64,000 bases of DNA from an uncultured Eubacteriales bacterium. Lineage in GTDB: Bacteria; Bacillota; Clostridia; TANB77; CAG-508. The position numbers and the translations under genes are program-made. The notes under the pieces are model-generated. The model searched no databases, was not told the origin of the DNA, and saw only the letters and a list, made by a program, of their open reading frames with translations. The stretch lies in contig CABUJR010000005.1 in the NCBI GenBank assembly GCA_902492015.1, positions 95,317 through 159,316 on the forward strand. Reading direction: 5' to 3'. Of this stretch, positions 44,230-53,882 are shown in pieces (positions within the stretch are counted from its first letter, which is position 1; each line of letters starts with the position of its first letter).

Positions 44230-44578
44230 TCCTTATTTATTTTTTCCGTATATAAGTTTATATAAATAACCTAAAAATTATATTTTGTTATTGATTAGTA
44301 ATGTTTTTCTCTTAAAACACACTTAAAAAAGCCTATTACTAGACTATAAATAGAAAATATTACTTAAATTTAATTTCCGATTATTTTTTTATATATAAAT
44401 ATTGTTTAACCCGTACCAAATTAAATAAAATTTGCATCAAATTTTATTTATAAATATTAAAGATGTCTATCTCCTTATCCCTAATATATTTTTTAACAAT
44501 ATTTAATTTTTATTCCGAACATTTCTCTTTATATTTTCCAAAGTAATTTTTTGTTTTTATATAAATCTCATTAATACT
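44230..44578 (-). promoter_or_regulatory. long rnjA 5' leader
   Basis: From the predicted transcription start near 44579 about 395 nt separate the promoter from the rnjA start. It contains a perfect 12-bp hairpin at 44423-44449 (AAATAAAATTTG, loop ATG, CAAATTTTATTT). No open reading frame with a binding site was found and no known riboswitch recognised. Autoregulation by RNase J cleavage is possible. Confidence 0.45.
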
Positions 44579-44585
44579 GTTTAAT

Positions 44586-44614
44586 ATTATACTATTTTTC
44601 TTTAATTATGTCAA
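44586..44614 (-). promoter_or_regulatory. rnjA promoter (full consensus)
   Basis: On the minus strand TTGACA, 17 nt, TATAAT: twelve of twelve bases match the sigma-A consensus. Confidence 0.7.
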
Positions 44615-44644
44615 ATATAATAAAATAAAAGGCTTATCAATTAG

Positions 44645-44684
44645 AAACAATATGAGAGCCCTCGTTAAAAGAGAGCCCTCATAT
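44645..44684 (-). terminator. terminator of the 113-aa cassette gene
   Basis: Read on the minus strand, ATATGAGGGCTCTC pairs with GAGGGCTCTCATAT with two G-U pairs, so the stem is complete only in the minus-strand RNA. It is followed by TTGTTTCTAATT. Confidence 0.6.
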
Positions 44685-44755
44685 TTTCTTGAATAGTTCA
44701 ATTTTTTCAGCTAGATTTCCTTAAATTATCTTTTGGTTATCAGGCTGATTGCCGT

Positions 44756-45097
44756 TTACGCTGCGAGCTTTCGTGCACAGGGTTTGATAAAATCAGAGGA
44801 GAAAATCAGTACATAGTACTTCTCCTCGGTGATCGGATCCACGCACACGCGATTTGCCTCAGATAAGAATCTCCTGAACAGGATTCCCCAGAAGCCTTCC
44901 ATAAAAGGCTTATCAGAAGTGGTCCTGATGGCATAAGTGCCTTCCTTCTCTGTGATGAAAACATCTTCAGCCACCTTCTGCGCGTCCACGACCAAGCGGT
45001 CTAAATCTTCCTTGATTTCCTGTGAAAAAGGACGAACATAGAACACCCGGCTCTTGTTCTCCTTGTCAAAAAAAAGCTCAACATTGTAATTTCCCAT
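44756..45097 (-). CDS. hypothetical protein (113 aa), GC-richer cassette
   Basis: ATG at 45097 follows AAGGAGG; the frame is open further upstream without a site. The protein is a mixed alpha/beta globule: strands NVELFFDKE and RVFYVRPF, an acidic helix IKEDLDRLVVDAQKVAEDVF, strands around TYAIRTTSD, then FRRFLSEANRVC and KYYVLIFSSDF. No family recognised. GC is far above that of rnjA and the ROK gene on its sides. Own promoter and terminator, one leader hairpin (near 45133-45157). Confidence 0.65.
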   Translation of the reverse strand: MGNYNVELFFDKENKSRVFYVRPFSQEIKEDLDRLVVDAQKVAEDVFITEKEGTYAIRTTSDKPFMEGFWGILFRRFLSEANRVCVDPITEEKYYVLIFSSDFIKPCARKLAA

Positions 45098-45176
45098 ATT
45101 TTTTTCCTCCTTATGTTTATAAAATTTTGTTTGTATGGGAGTGGAAACAGCTTCAATCATTTTCCACGTATCTATT

Positions 45177-45205
45177 ATTATACCACTTTATGTAAATTAA
45201 GTCAA
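45177..45205 (-). promoter_or_regulatory. promoter of the 113-aa cassette gene
   Basis: On the minus strand TTGACT, 17 nt, TATAAT preceded by TGG. Confidence 0.6.
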
Positions 45206-45238
45206 ATTCTATACAATTATTTCGTTCGACAAAATTTG

Positions 45239-46144
45239 CTAAAAATCGATTGTTGAACCTATTATTCCTGCGTCATTTTTCATTTCTGCTGTCACTATTT
45301 TTATATTTGATTTATTAAAAGTAGATTCCGGTTTATTTATTTCATTAATCAACTTATTTAATACTGGATGTCCTTCATAATATGAAAAACTTCCTCCAAA
45401 ACAAACTATCTCTGGTTCAAAAATATCAATTAAATTACATACTCCAATTCTTAAATAATCTATAAATTCATTTATATCATCTTGTACTTCATCATGATAT
45501 TTAACCATTAACTCTTCTCTTAAATATTGTCCAGAAATATCTGTTCCATCTATTCCTAAAGTATTTGTTATTCTAGTCTTTAATGCTTTAATTGAAGCAT
45601 ATCTTTCAAAACATCCTTTTTTACCACAAGTACACTCTATACCATCTTTCACTAATGTTATATGTCCAAATTCAAAACCTGAAAATCTCTTTGGCTCTAA
45701 AAGTTTACCTTCAATAAATGCTGCTCCACCAATTCCTGTTCCTATATTTATAAATACACAATCATCATAATCTTTCATAGCACCATATTTTTTTTCAGCT
45801 AATGCTGCACATTTTCCATCATTTCTAATTTTTACTGGTAAATTATATTTTTCTATAAGCTTAGATTGTAAATCAAAATTTTTTAATCCCAAATTCCAAG
45901 AAATTATATGTCCATTGGTTACAGTTCCTGGAGAAGCAACTCCTATTTTTTCAATATCTTTTAATGAAAGCCCATTTTCTTCTAATATTTTTTTTATTAA
46001 TTCATCAATATTATTTAAAATTGCATTTTCAATATCTTTTCTATCTTCTTGAGTAAAAAATTTATCAACCACTGCCTTTAAATTATTTTGCTCAACTAAT
46101 CCTATTCCTATATGACTTCCACCTAAATCAATTCCTATTTTCAT
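45239..46144 (-). CDS. ROK-family sugar kinase (glucokinase-like)
   Basis: 301 residues. IGIDLGGSHIGIG is the ATP-phosphate motif, NDGKCAALAE the catalytic Asp region, GTGIGGA a second phosphate loop, and CTCGKKGCFERYAS the zinc-binding ROK signature. A kinase rather than a repressor, as no DNA-binding domain is present. Probably phosphorylates glucose or N-acetylmannosamine. It is 16 nt downstream of the pilC-like gene and may share its transcript, though the functions differ. Confidence 0.88.
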   Translation of the reverse strand: MKIGIDLGGSHIGIGLVEQNNLKAVVDKFFTQEDRKDIENAILNNIDELIKKILEENGLSLKDIEKIGVASPGTVTNGHIISWNLGLKNFDLQSKLIEKYNLPVKIRNDGKCAALAEKKYGAMKDYDDCVFINIGTGIGGAAFIEGKLLEPKRFSGFEFGHITLVKDGIECTCGKKGCFERYASIKALKTRITNTLGIDGTDISGQYLREELMVKYHDEVQDDINEFIDYLRIGVCNLIDIFEPEIVCFGGSFSYYEGHPVLNKLINEINKPESTFNKSNIKIVTAEMKNDAGIIGSTIDF

Positions 46145-46160
46145 ATTTTTTCTCCTTTTT

Positions 46161-47432
46161 TTAGATAAATAGAAAACCTCCTAAATACACCTGAATACAT
46201 GGAATTAAGATAGCAATTATGAAAATTAACATTGCAATTCCTACCACTCCATAAGAAATCATTGGCAATATTTTAAGTAACCTATTTGTTTGATTTTCTA
46301 TCTCAAAATCTACATATTTAATTACTTTTTCTGTTATATCAGTTAATTTATTATTTGAGCTTTTCTTTAACATTTCTATAATTATTGGACTTAAAATTTT
46401 TTCATTTTCAAATGGTTCTAGCCACGATTTTCCAATATAAATATTATTAATAGATTTTTCCAAAGTATCTATCATATATGTATTTTTTTCTACATCTTTA
46501 CTAACTTCTAATGCATCTTGAAGTCTCATTTTGTTTTGCATGTTTATATATAATGTTTTTAATAATTTTGAAAAATCCATTAAATATTTAGCTTTTCCAA
46601 AAATAGGGTTTGTATATTTTATATAATCAAATTTATATTTTCCATTATCTGTACGTACATATTTTATAATTAAAACTATACAAACTGCTAAAATAATTGT
46701 TATCAAAAACAAATGATTAGTTATTTGGCTAATAAATTCTGTTAATATAAGAGTACTGCTCGGAACTGCAATATAAGTTCCATTTGTTAAAAATATATCT
46801 TGAAGTACTGGTATTCCTATAAAAAGTGAAATCACAGTTAGAACAATAATACCTAAAAATACTATTACATTTGGTATTATTATTTTTTGTATTTTATTTT
46901 TTAATTCTTCTTCATTTTCTAAATAATTTATAGCATTTTCTAAAGTTTCATCAAGCTTTCCTGATACTTCTCCCATTTTTATAAAATTAACATATATAAA
47001 AGGAAATACATCATAATGTTTTTCCATAGCTTCATACATAAATTTTCCTTGTTCAACATTTTTCAAAATTTCACGCAAAATATCTTTAAATCTTTCATTT
47101 TCAGTATTATTTATTATGGTTATTAAAGCATGACTACTAGTAAATTTAGACTTTTTTAATAGTGAAAACTCTTTTGTAAAATTCTTTATTTCTTCAATCT
47201 CAATTTTGTTAGATATTCCAAATAATATATTATTGAAATTTCTTTTTGACTTTTTTTTCAGTTTTGCTGTACTTTTTAATTTACTTTTTATAGTAAAAGT
47301 ATTTTTCACACTAATTGGAGTCATTCCATTCTTTTTTAGCTTATTTAAACAAGATATTTTATCACTTTCAACCATCTTAAGCTTTATAACTTGACCTTGT
47401 GGTGTTAGTACTTTACATACGAAACTAGACAT
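46161..47432 (-). CDS. pilC: type IV pilus inner-membrane platform protein PilC/GspF
   Basis: 423 residues with two T2SS F domains (about 75-190 and 285-400) and three membrane segments (about 180-203, 232-252 and 395-418). MGEVSGKLDETL is the conserved segment of the first domain. It forms the rotating platform under the pilus. ATG follows AGGAGG. Last of the pilus-like genes; no ATPase (PilB or PilT) or prepilin peptidase is seen in the window, so these must lie elsewhere. Confidence 0.9.
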   Translation of the reverse strand: MSSFVCKVLTPQGQVIKLKMVESDKISCLNKLKKNGMTPISVKNTFTIKSKLKSTAKLKKKSKRNFNNILFGISNKIEIEEIKNFTKEFSLLKKSKFTSSHALITIINNTENERFKDILREILKNVEQGKFMYEAMEKHYDVFPFIYVNFIKMGEVSGKLDETLENAINYLENEEELKNKIQKIIIPNVIVFLGIIVLTVISLFIGIPVLQDIFLTNGTYIAVPSSTLILTEFISQITNHLFLITIILAVCIVLIIKYVRTDNGKYKFDYIKYTNPIFGKAKYLMDFSKLLKTLYINMQNKMRLQDALEVSKDVEKNTYMIDTLEKSINNIYIGKSWLEPFENEKILSPIIIEMLKKSSNNKLTDITEKVIKYVDFEIENQTNRLLKILPMISYGVVGIAMLIFIIAILIPCIQVYLGGFLFI

Positions 47433-47471
47433 ATTTCCTCCTTTCTATAAATCTTAAAATATACATGTATA

Positions 47472-48494
47472 TTAATAATATAAATTTATAGGTGCATATT
47501 TTGTGAGATTAAAATTCATATAATATATATCATCTTCATCTCCAAGTTTTCTCCACACCCCATATTTGCCATCAAAGTTACAATCCTCAGAAATGTCTTT
47601 TACTTCTTCTGCAATTCTATTAATATGTAAATATTTACTATCAACATATAAAAAGTCCTGTTTAATAACATTTTTAGTTGATTTATATCTAAAATAACTA
47701 ATTTCATCTGAAATTGTAAAATTAGGTATCCATACATATATATAATTATTTATATTTACTTCTGAATTATTATAATTAATACTATTTTTTACTGTCCCAT
47801 ATTCATCTATAAATTGGCTTTGCAGATCATCACCATCTTTTAAAAATATCAAAACTTTTGCCCAAACTTTTGCTGAATAGTTATACCATTCCGTATCACT
47901 AATAGTTGTAGTTATATATGCTTTTTTATCATAAGAATATTTTATTGGAATTATATCATAATCATCTAAACTAATATTTATGTCATTAAAATAATCTTCT
48001 GAAATAATTGGTCTGTTACACTCTCCTATTTTATCATGTTCTAAAACTGTAGATAACTCAAACTTTTCTTCACTTCCAGCAACCAAATATTTTATTAAAA
48101 TTTCTACTTCACTAGATTCATTAAAATTTTCTCCAGAACTTCCTATATTTACTTCCACATCATATCCTTTTGGAATCTCTGTATTAAAAAATTTATCCTG
48201 TACATAATCCCCTGATACAGAAATATATTGTGCTTTATCAACTATTTTTTTTGTCATTCCTACCATTGAAAGTTCACTAATATATTCCTCAAATTCACTA
48301 TATGTCTTTGAATTCATGTTTTCTAAAATATTAGTGGCAATTCTTGAAGCTTCAGCATTTTGATTAATTCTTTTTGTTTCTGCATTAATTTTTACACATA
48401 ATATGATTCCTAAAAATATTATACCAAGAATTATAATTATTGAAAATAATATTTCTAAAGAAACTACTCCCTTTTCTTCTAAAAACTTCTTCAT
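47472..48494 (-). CDS. prepilin-like protein with large C-terminal domain
   Basis: 340 residues from the ATG at 48494. The N-terminus MKKFLEEKG-VVSLE is a type III prepilin signal: cleavage after Gly9 leaves Glu at +5 of the mature protein, then a hydrophobic helix of about 23 residues. The remaining 300 residues form a large domain rich in Tyr, Asp and Ile with no family I recognise. The size suggests a tip or minor pilin rather than the major subunit. A start 60 nt upstream lacks a site and would bury the signal. Confidence 0.7.
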   Translation of the reverse strand: MKKFLEEKGVVSLEILFSIIIILGIIFLGIILCVKINAETKRINQNAEASRIATNILENMNSKTYSEFEEYISELSMVGMTKKIVDKAQYISVSGDYVQDKFFNTEIPKGYDVEVNIGSSGENFNESSEVEILIKYLVAGSEEKFELSTVLEHDKIGECNRPIISEDYFNDINISLDDYDIIPIKYSYDKKAYITTTISDTEWYNYSAKVWAKVLIFLKDGDDLQSQFIDEYGTVKNSINYNNSEVNINNYIYVWIPNFTISDEISYFRYKSTKNVIKQDFLYVDSKYLHINRIAEEVKDISEDCNFDGKYGVWRKLGDEDDIYYMNFNLTKYAPINLYY

Positions 48495-48599
48495 ATTTTT
48501 TTCCAAATCTTTAAACTTTATAAATTGCTCTATATTAACCTTAAATAGGCACATACATTAATTTAAAATGCACATGCCTATTTGGATTGTTTTATATTT

Positions 48600-48788
48600 T
48601 TATTTTCTATTTACAACTATCTCATTAGTGCTTAAATTTCCATTTTCTACAAATTCTACTGTATCTTTCGTATTACTTAAAAATACTCCACTATCAACTG
48701 CAACAAATATTACAACACCAGCTATTAAAATTACAGGTATCATTATTATTACAAATCTGATTATAGATGATCCCTTTTGTGATTTCAT
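48600..48788 (-). CDS. short prepilin-like membrane protein (62 aa)
   Basis: ATG at 48788 lies 8 nt behind AAGGGG; an ATG 6 nt upstream is too close. KSQKG-SSIIRFV looks like a prepilin cleavage site followed by a hydrophobic helix, but +5 is Arg where nearly all pilins have Glu. The mature part is only about 56 residues. Could be a minor pilin of the GspK kind, which also lacks Glu5, or a small membrane accessory. Confidence 0.55.
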   Translation of the reverse strand: MKSQKGSSIIRFVIIMIPVILIAGVVIFVAVDSGVFLSNTKDTVEFVENGNLSTNEIVVNRK

Positions 48789-48875
48789 TTTCATTTCCCC
48801 TTATTATTATATTTTTTATTATAACTAGAACAAAAGTACATAAATTTATACATATTTTTTGTTCAAGAATATTAA

Positions 48876-49412
48876 TTATTTTGAATTTTTATTTTCAAAA
48901 AAAGTTCCTGTTGTTGAATTTTCTTCTCTTGTTATATTTTCTGCTTTGTTTTTATTTTCTTCGTTTTTTACATCATTTTGAGATACATCACTTTGCTTTA
49001 TGGCACTTTGAGTTTCATCGTTATTTTCAAGTACTACCTGACTATTATTATTTGCATTATTAGGTACTCCACTTGAAGTTTGTGTTCTAGTAACCTCTTC
49101 TATTGGTTCAGAATATTCTGCAAAAGGATCTTGCTTTCCACTTTCATAAGATTTTTGATTTGCATATATATCTAAATCTTCTTTGTCTATGCTATAAGAT
49201 TTTAAAAGAGCGTCTTCATTTGAAGTTACCTGATTTGTATTTCCTTGAATTTCTTCTACTGCTTTAAGTACAGCTTCATCTGGTTTATACTCTACTGAAG
49301 TTATATCTTCTTTAAATGGTATAACATCATAAAATAATAATCCTATTACAAATAGTATAACTAAAATTAGCAATACCATTATAAATACTTCTTTTACTAT
49401 TTTTTTATTCAT
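48876..49412 (-). CDS. PilP-like pilus accessory protein
   Basis: 178 residues. One membrane segment (about 10-28) and a disordered, Asn/Gln/Glu-rich remainder. GKQDPFAEY matches the short (R/K)xDPF box of PilP and GspC proteins, which link the PilO/PilN pair to other parts. It lies directly after the PilO-like gene, the place of pilP in proteobacterial pilMNOPQ operons. As a Gram-positive has no secretin, the beta domain of PilP is missing here. The call rests on the motif and position. Confidence 0.5.
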   Translation of the reverse strand: MNKKIVKEVFIMVLLILVILFVIGLLFYDVIPFKEDITSVEYKPDEAVLKAVEEIQGNTNQVTSNEDALLKSYSIDKEDLDIYANQKSYESGKQDPFAEYSEPIEEVTRTQTSSGVPNNANNNSQVVLENNDETQSAIKQSDVSQNDVKNEENKNKAENITREENSTTGTFFENKNSK

Positions 49413-49463
49413 TGTAAAACCATTCCTTTCTAAATATTACTTTTAGCAATATTTTATTAATCT

Positions 49464-50117
49464 TTATTCTCCTACTGTTTCATCATATTCTGTAACTGCT
49501 GAAGTTGGAACTGATGACAAGTTCGTATTATTAATTGGAATGTTTTTTACTATAAAAGTTGCTTGTAAATTTTCTCCACCTTTTTCCATCATAAAATTTC
49601 TAATTTCAAATCCTAATTGATCATCATCTTCAATACTATATACAAAATCTGTTATATTTATATAATCACCTGTTACTGTAAAGCTTAAGTCACACATAAT
49701 ATAATCTTTTGATATTGATGTTGATGTTGAACTTTTTGCAACATCTAACTGAAGCGTAACTCCTTTTTGTGTTGCATAATTTCCTATTGTTGTCCAAAGA
49801 AAATCCATATCATAGATATCTATAGAATTTCTTATTGAAGTATCTGTTATTTTTCCTTGACTTACAAGCTCATCATATTCAGATTTTTGATTTTGATATT
49901 CTTCTACAGCTTTTTTTAGTTCAGTATCTTTTGAATTGAATTCTTGAAGCTTTTTTTCATTAAGCTCATTTAATAATTCTTCTCTTTCACTATTTATTGT
50001 TTCTATTTGTGAATAGCTATTTATTTGAAAGTTTCCTATTTTAACACCAAAAAAGATTATTTCAAAACAAATTATACCTGTTAGAACTAATAATATAATT
50101 AATATTGCTTTTCTCAT
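49464..50117 (-). CDS. PilO-like pilus assembly protein
   Basis: 217 residues. One membrane segment (about 4-22), a coiled coil (about 40-85, starting IETINSEREELLNELNEKK) and a ferredoxin-like domain of about 110 residues. This is the PilO plan: with PilN it forms a coiled-coil dimer in the membrane. It overlaps the pilMN gene by 4 nt (ATGA), so the two are translationally coupled. Confidence 0.72.
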   Translation of the reverse strand: MRKAILIILLVLTGIICFEIIFFGVKIGNFQINSYSQIETINSEREELLNELNEKKLQEFNSKDTELKKAVEEYQNQKSEYDELVSQGKITDTSIRNSIDIYDMDFLWTTIGNYATQKGVTLQLDVAKSSTSTSISKDYIMCDLSFTVTGDYINITDFVYSIEDDDQLGFEIRNFMMEKGGENLQATFIVKNIPINNTNLSSVPTSAVTEYDETVGE

Positions 50118-51712
50118 GGCAAATCTCCTTCTATTGTAATTTGAACTAATGAATCGCTTTTTGTTCCTGGTGTTGATTTTATATTATCTAGCATTCCATC
50201 ATTTTTAATAGCTGCAACAAAATAGCCTAATTGTTCATATTTTTCAGAAACAGCCTCAATTACAATATGATTACTTGAAGTATTTTCTATAGATATAATT
50301 TGAACATATTTTGGTATTATAAACATTATTTTATTTAACATATTTGGTATAGCATCTTTTGAAATTACTCTATTACTTTTACTATTTTGTGAAACATTAT
50401 CTGCAGAATTTACACTGTTTATTAAAGCATTATAAGTACTTGTATGATTTTTTATTTGTTCTAATTGATTATCTAAGTTTGCAATTTGTTCTGTTGTTTG
50501 CGCTAACTTTTGGTTTATTTCTACTTTTTGTTTATTAATATTTTTTGATACTATCCATCCAAAACTACTAAAACAAATTGAAGTTATAATAAAAACTGCT
50601 ATTACTCTTAAAAGCATTTTTTCTTTTAAATCTAATGGTGCCTTAAAAATTGATTTTAAATCAAAATTATCTTTAGAATTTATTATTGTTTCTAAATCAA
50701 AAGCATCAAATCTTGAATTTGAAGTAAAATTTAAATCTTTATTTAATTCTCCCAATCCATCTAAAGCAAGTGCTATTGCTGAATTAACTTCAATATATTC
50801 TTTAGTTGGTATTTTTAAAGAATTTGTATCTATAAAAAATGGTTTTAATATTTCACATTTTGATTTTTTAAAGAAATCTTGAAAATATAAATCTATATTA
50901 TTAATACTTGCACCAATACCAGTAATATATACTTTATCTATTTTTTCTTTAAAGCTTCCTAATATTTTCTTAGATTCATTTGCAATCTTGTATAAAACAG
51001 GCATTACTATATCTAAATATTCATTTTCATCCATACTTCTAACTTCATGCCCATAAATTGTTATATTTTTACATACTTCATAAGCCTTTTTCCAAGACAT
51101 TTCAATATGATTTATTTTTTCTACAACTTCCTCCATTCCAGAATTTAATACATCTATTCTATAAATTTCTCCATCAATAATTGTTGTTATTTTTGTTTCA
51201 TTTTCAATATTAATAATTGCTACATTTTCATCTTCTGGAATGTCTAATAAATTTGTTATACTCGTAGACACAGGTGTCATAGCTGCAAGTTTATAATCTG
51301 ATAAATATTTTGAATTTTTTTCTATTTCTTTTTTATTTGCAGAAATATATATAGCTTTGTATTTATCAAAATCTTGTTTATTTTCTCTTAGAATATATCT
51401 AGATGTTAAAGCTGATTCATCATATCCTTTTTTACTACATAACATTTCAAATTCAATTTCTAGAGATTTAGTAATATCTTTTTTTTCAAGCATAGAAAAA
51501 ACATCAAAATAATTATAAAGCTCATTAGATATGTTTATACAAATAGGAGTTTTATAGCTGTTAGTTTCTGCAATAATCTTATTTAAAGCTTCTTCTAAAT
51601 CTTCAAATACTTCAACATTAAAAGCTTCAATCTTATAAGAATCTTTTGATTTCTTTACTTTAGCATATTTTATTAAGTTTTTATCTATATAAATTCCTAA
51701 ACAACTTAACAT
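50114..51712 (-). CDS. PilM-PilN fusion protein
   Basis: 532 residues. Residues 1-340 are the actin-like PilM domain (LGIYIDKNLIKYAKVKK at the start, IINIENETKITTIIDG, a GIGAS turn near 275 and AIALALDG near 318). A membrane segment follows (about 367-388), then a coiled coil (about 391-422) and a ferredoxin-like C-terminus, as in PilN. In other bacteria PilM binds the short cytoplasmic N-terminal tail of PilN; here the two are one chain. ATG follows AAAGGAG. First gene of the pilus-like operon. Confidence 0.8.
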   Translation of the reverse strand: MLSCLGIYIDKNLIKYAKVKKSKDSYKIEAFNVEVFEDLEEALNKIIAETNSYKTPICINISNELYNYFDVFSMLEKKDITKSLEIEFEMLCSKKGYDESALTSRYILRENKQDFDKYKAIYISANKKEIEKNSKYLSDYKLAAMTPVSTSITNLLDIPEDENVAIINIENETKITTIIDGEIYRIDVLNSGMEEVVEKINHIEMSWKKAYEVCKNITIYGHEVRSMDENEYLDIVMPVLYKIANESKKILGSFKEKIDKVYITGIGASINNIDLYFQDFFKKSKCEILKPFFIDTNSLKIPTKEYIEVNSAIALALDGLGELNKDLNFTSNSRFDAFDLETIINSKDNFDLKSIFKAPLDLKEKMLLRVIAVFIITSICFSSFGWIVSKNINKQKVEINQKLAQTTEQIANLDNQLEQIKNHTSTYNALINSVNSADNVSQNSKSNRVISKDAIPNMLNKIMFIIPKYVQIISIENTSSNHIVIEAVSEKYEQLGYFVAAIKNDGMLDNIKSTPGTKSDSLVQITIEGDLP

Positions 51713-51796
51713 TACTTTCTCCTTTGTTTTGCATATAACAAACTAACAATATTATTATGTCAAAAATATCACATTTTATTTTAATATATATGTATA

Positions 51797-51825
51797 TTTA
51801 TATATTTTTTTACAAAAAAAGTCAA
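51797..51825 (-). promoter_or_regulatory. promoter of the pilus-like operon
   Basis: On the minus strand TTGACT, 17 nt, TATAAA, 85 nt before the pilMN start. A second TTGACA near 51765 has no good -10 box. Confidence 0.45.
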
Positions 51826-51896
51826 TATATTTGCTATGCTATAAGCACAAATGTAATTAAAAAGTAATATAAGTTAAAATATGCTGAAATTTATTT

Positions 51897-53852
51897 TTAA
51901 ATTTGTTCTTTTAAAACACCTTCTCTATATGCTACTAAAAGCTGTTTTAAATCATCAATTTCTTCTTTTAATTTTTTTCCTATATCAGTATCTGCCACTC
52001 TTTTTCTTTTTATTATATTTTCTTTAAGAATTGTTTGAGTTCTTATATCTAATCCCTCTTCAATCGCCTTACATTTAGACTCGAAAGGTTCATTCATTGC
52101 AAGTACTAATCCATGAGAATTATATGTTAGAGTATAACCTGCAATTCCTGTTGTTTGTTGATATGCTTTTGCAAATCCACCATCAATTATAATAACCTTA
52201 CCACCTGCTTTTATTGGGCTTTCTCCATCTTTAGCTTTTACTGGCATATGTCCATTAATTATATGTCCTTCTTCTATATCTGCTTCAAAGTTTTCTAAAA
52301 TTTTATTACAAATTTCTTCTTCATTTATTAATGTATAGTAAGGATTTTTGTGTTCTTTATGTAGTTGCTTATCATCAATAAAATATCTCTCAAAAGTTGC
52401 TGCTTTATCTTTTCCAAATAGTGGTGATTTAGGTCCACACCAAAAATACCACATTAAATCTACTGCTTCTTGATTTGTTTCATTTTTTTCTCCGAAAAAA
52501 GCCTTGTGTGCTATGTTTTCTATATTATCAAATAATTCTTTTCCTTTTAATGCTTTACCTAAAATTTCTACTTTTTCAAATTCTCCATTTTCTTTCATTG
52601 GAATACAACCATGAAATAATACATTAGAATTAAAATTCTGATAAATATGACCTTTTGCATATAAAAAATTTACATGTCTATTTAATTTTTCACTATGCAT
52701 AAACGAGTTTTTCAATCTATCTATAACTTCTTTTTCTTCATCTGTTAATTTATAAGGATTTTTAGGATTTATTGTTGGAAAATTGACATCATTTAATGTA
52801 TATTCTTTTCCCTCTATTGTAATTGTTCCTTTTTCTAAGTTCATTTTATCTAATAAAAGTCTATCTTTCATCTTGTATTCTGGATGTTTTTTTATAAGTT
52901 GACCTTCAACTTTAAATTGAATAACAGCCATAGCTTTTTGTATTTTAGATAAAATTATTTTATCAGTATTACTATATTTAGATACTTCTTTATTTCTTGG
53001 TAAAAATGCTTTACATTCATCATTTTTATAAGTTTCTGACGCAAAAATAGAAAGAGGTCTAATATTTATTCCATACCCTTCTTCTAAAGTTGCTAAATTA
53101 TCATATCTACTACAAATTCTTACAACATTAGCAATACAAGCTTCATTTCCACTTGCAGCTCCCATCCATAAAATGTCATGATTTCCCCATTCTATATCCA
53201 AACTGTGGAAATTCATTAATTTATCCATAATTATTGGAGCTCCAGGACCTCTATCATAAATATCTCCAACAATATGTAAATGATCTATTGCCATTCTTTT
53301 TATTAATTCTGAAATAGCAACTATAAAATCATCTGCTCTATTTAAATCTATTATACTTTCAATTATTTGATTATAATATTGTTCTTTATTATTATCATCT
53401 CCCTGAAGATGTATTAATTCATCAATAATATAATCAAAACCTTTTGGCATTGCTTTTCTCACTTTAGAACGAGTATATTTTGAACTAACTGCTTTAGTTA
53501 CTTCAATTAGCCTATATAAAGTTATTCTATACCATTCATTTAAATTAGACTTTTCTTTTTTTATTAAATTTAACTTTTCTTCTGGATAGTAAATTAAAGT
53601 TGCTAAATCTTTTCTATCTTCTTCTGTTAAAGTTTTTTCATAAATATCTTCTATTTTACTTTTAATAATACCTGAACCATTATTAAGAATATGAATAAAT
53701 GCTTCATATTCTCCATGAATATCACTTAAAAATAATTCTGTTCCTTTTGGAAGATTTAAAATAGCTTGAAGATTTATAATTTCTTCACTTACTTCTTGAA
53801 TATTTTTATAAGTTTTGCTTAATAAGTTTAAATATTTATCCATAATTTTCAC
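51897..53852 (-). CDS. fbp: class III fructose-1,6-bisphosphatase
   Basis: About 650 residues, the usual length of the Firmicute class III enzyme. Calcineurin-like metal sites are LSDIHGEYEAF, GDIYDRGPGAP and WGNHDILWMG, with NGHMPVKAKDG further on. It removes the 1-phosphate in gluconeogenesis. The start is GTG at 53852 (MKIMDKYL) or ATG at 53843; the AAAGGAG site is separated from both by a perfect 18-nt palindrome. Monocistronic. Confidence 0.96.
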   Translation of the reverse strand: MKIMDKYLNLLSKTYKNIQEVSEEIINLQAILNLPKGTELFLSDIHGEYEAFIHILNNGSGIIKSKIEDIYEKTLTEEDRKDLATLIYYPEEKLNLIKKEKSNLNEWYRITLYRLIEVTKAVSSKYTRSKVRKAMPKGFDYIIDELIHLQGDDNNKEQYYNQIIESIIDLNRADDFIVAISELIKRMAIDHLHIVGDIYDRGPGAPIIMDKLMNFHSLDIEWGNHDILWMGAASGNEACIANVVRICSRYDNLATLEEGYGINIRPLSIFASETYKNDECKAFLPRNKEVSKYSNTDKIILSKIQKAMAVIQFKVEGQLIKKHPEYKMKDRLLLDKMNLEKGTITIEGKEYTLNDVNFPTINPKNPYKLTDEEKEVIDRLKNSFMHSEKLNRHVNFLYAKGHIYQNFNSNVLFHGCIPMKENGEFEKVEILGKALKGKELFDNIENIAHKAFFGEKNETNQEAVDLMWYFWCGPKSPLFGKDKAATFERYFIDDKQLHKEHKNPYYTLINEEEICNKILENFEADIEEGHIINGHMPVKAKDGESPIKAGGKVIIIDGGFAKAYQQTTGIAGYTLTYNSHGLVLAMNEPFESKCKAIEEGLDIRTQTILKENIIKRKRVADTDIGKKLKEEIDDLKQLLVAYREGVLKEQI

Positions 53853-53882
53853 ACTATAAATTAATTTATAGCACACTCCTTT
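53853..53882 (-). promoter_or_regulatory. Shine-Dalgarno and palindrome before fbp
   Basis: AAAGGAG (53876-53882 on minus), then TGTG, then the palindrome CTATAAATTAATTTATAG, then T and the GTG start. With the palindrome folded the distance to GTG is 5 nt, to the ATG 14 nt. Same layout as at rnjA. Confidence 0.45.
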
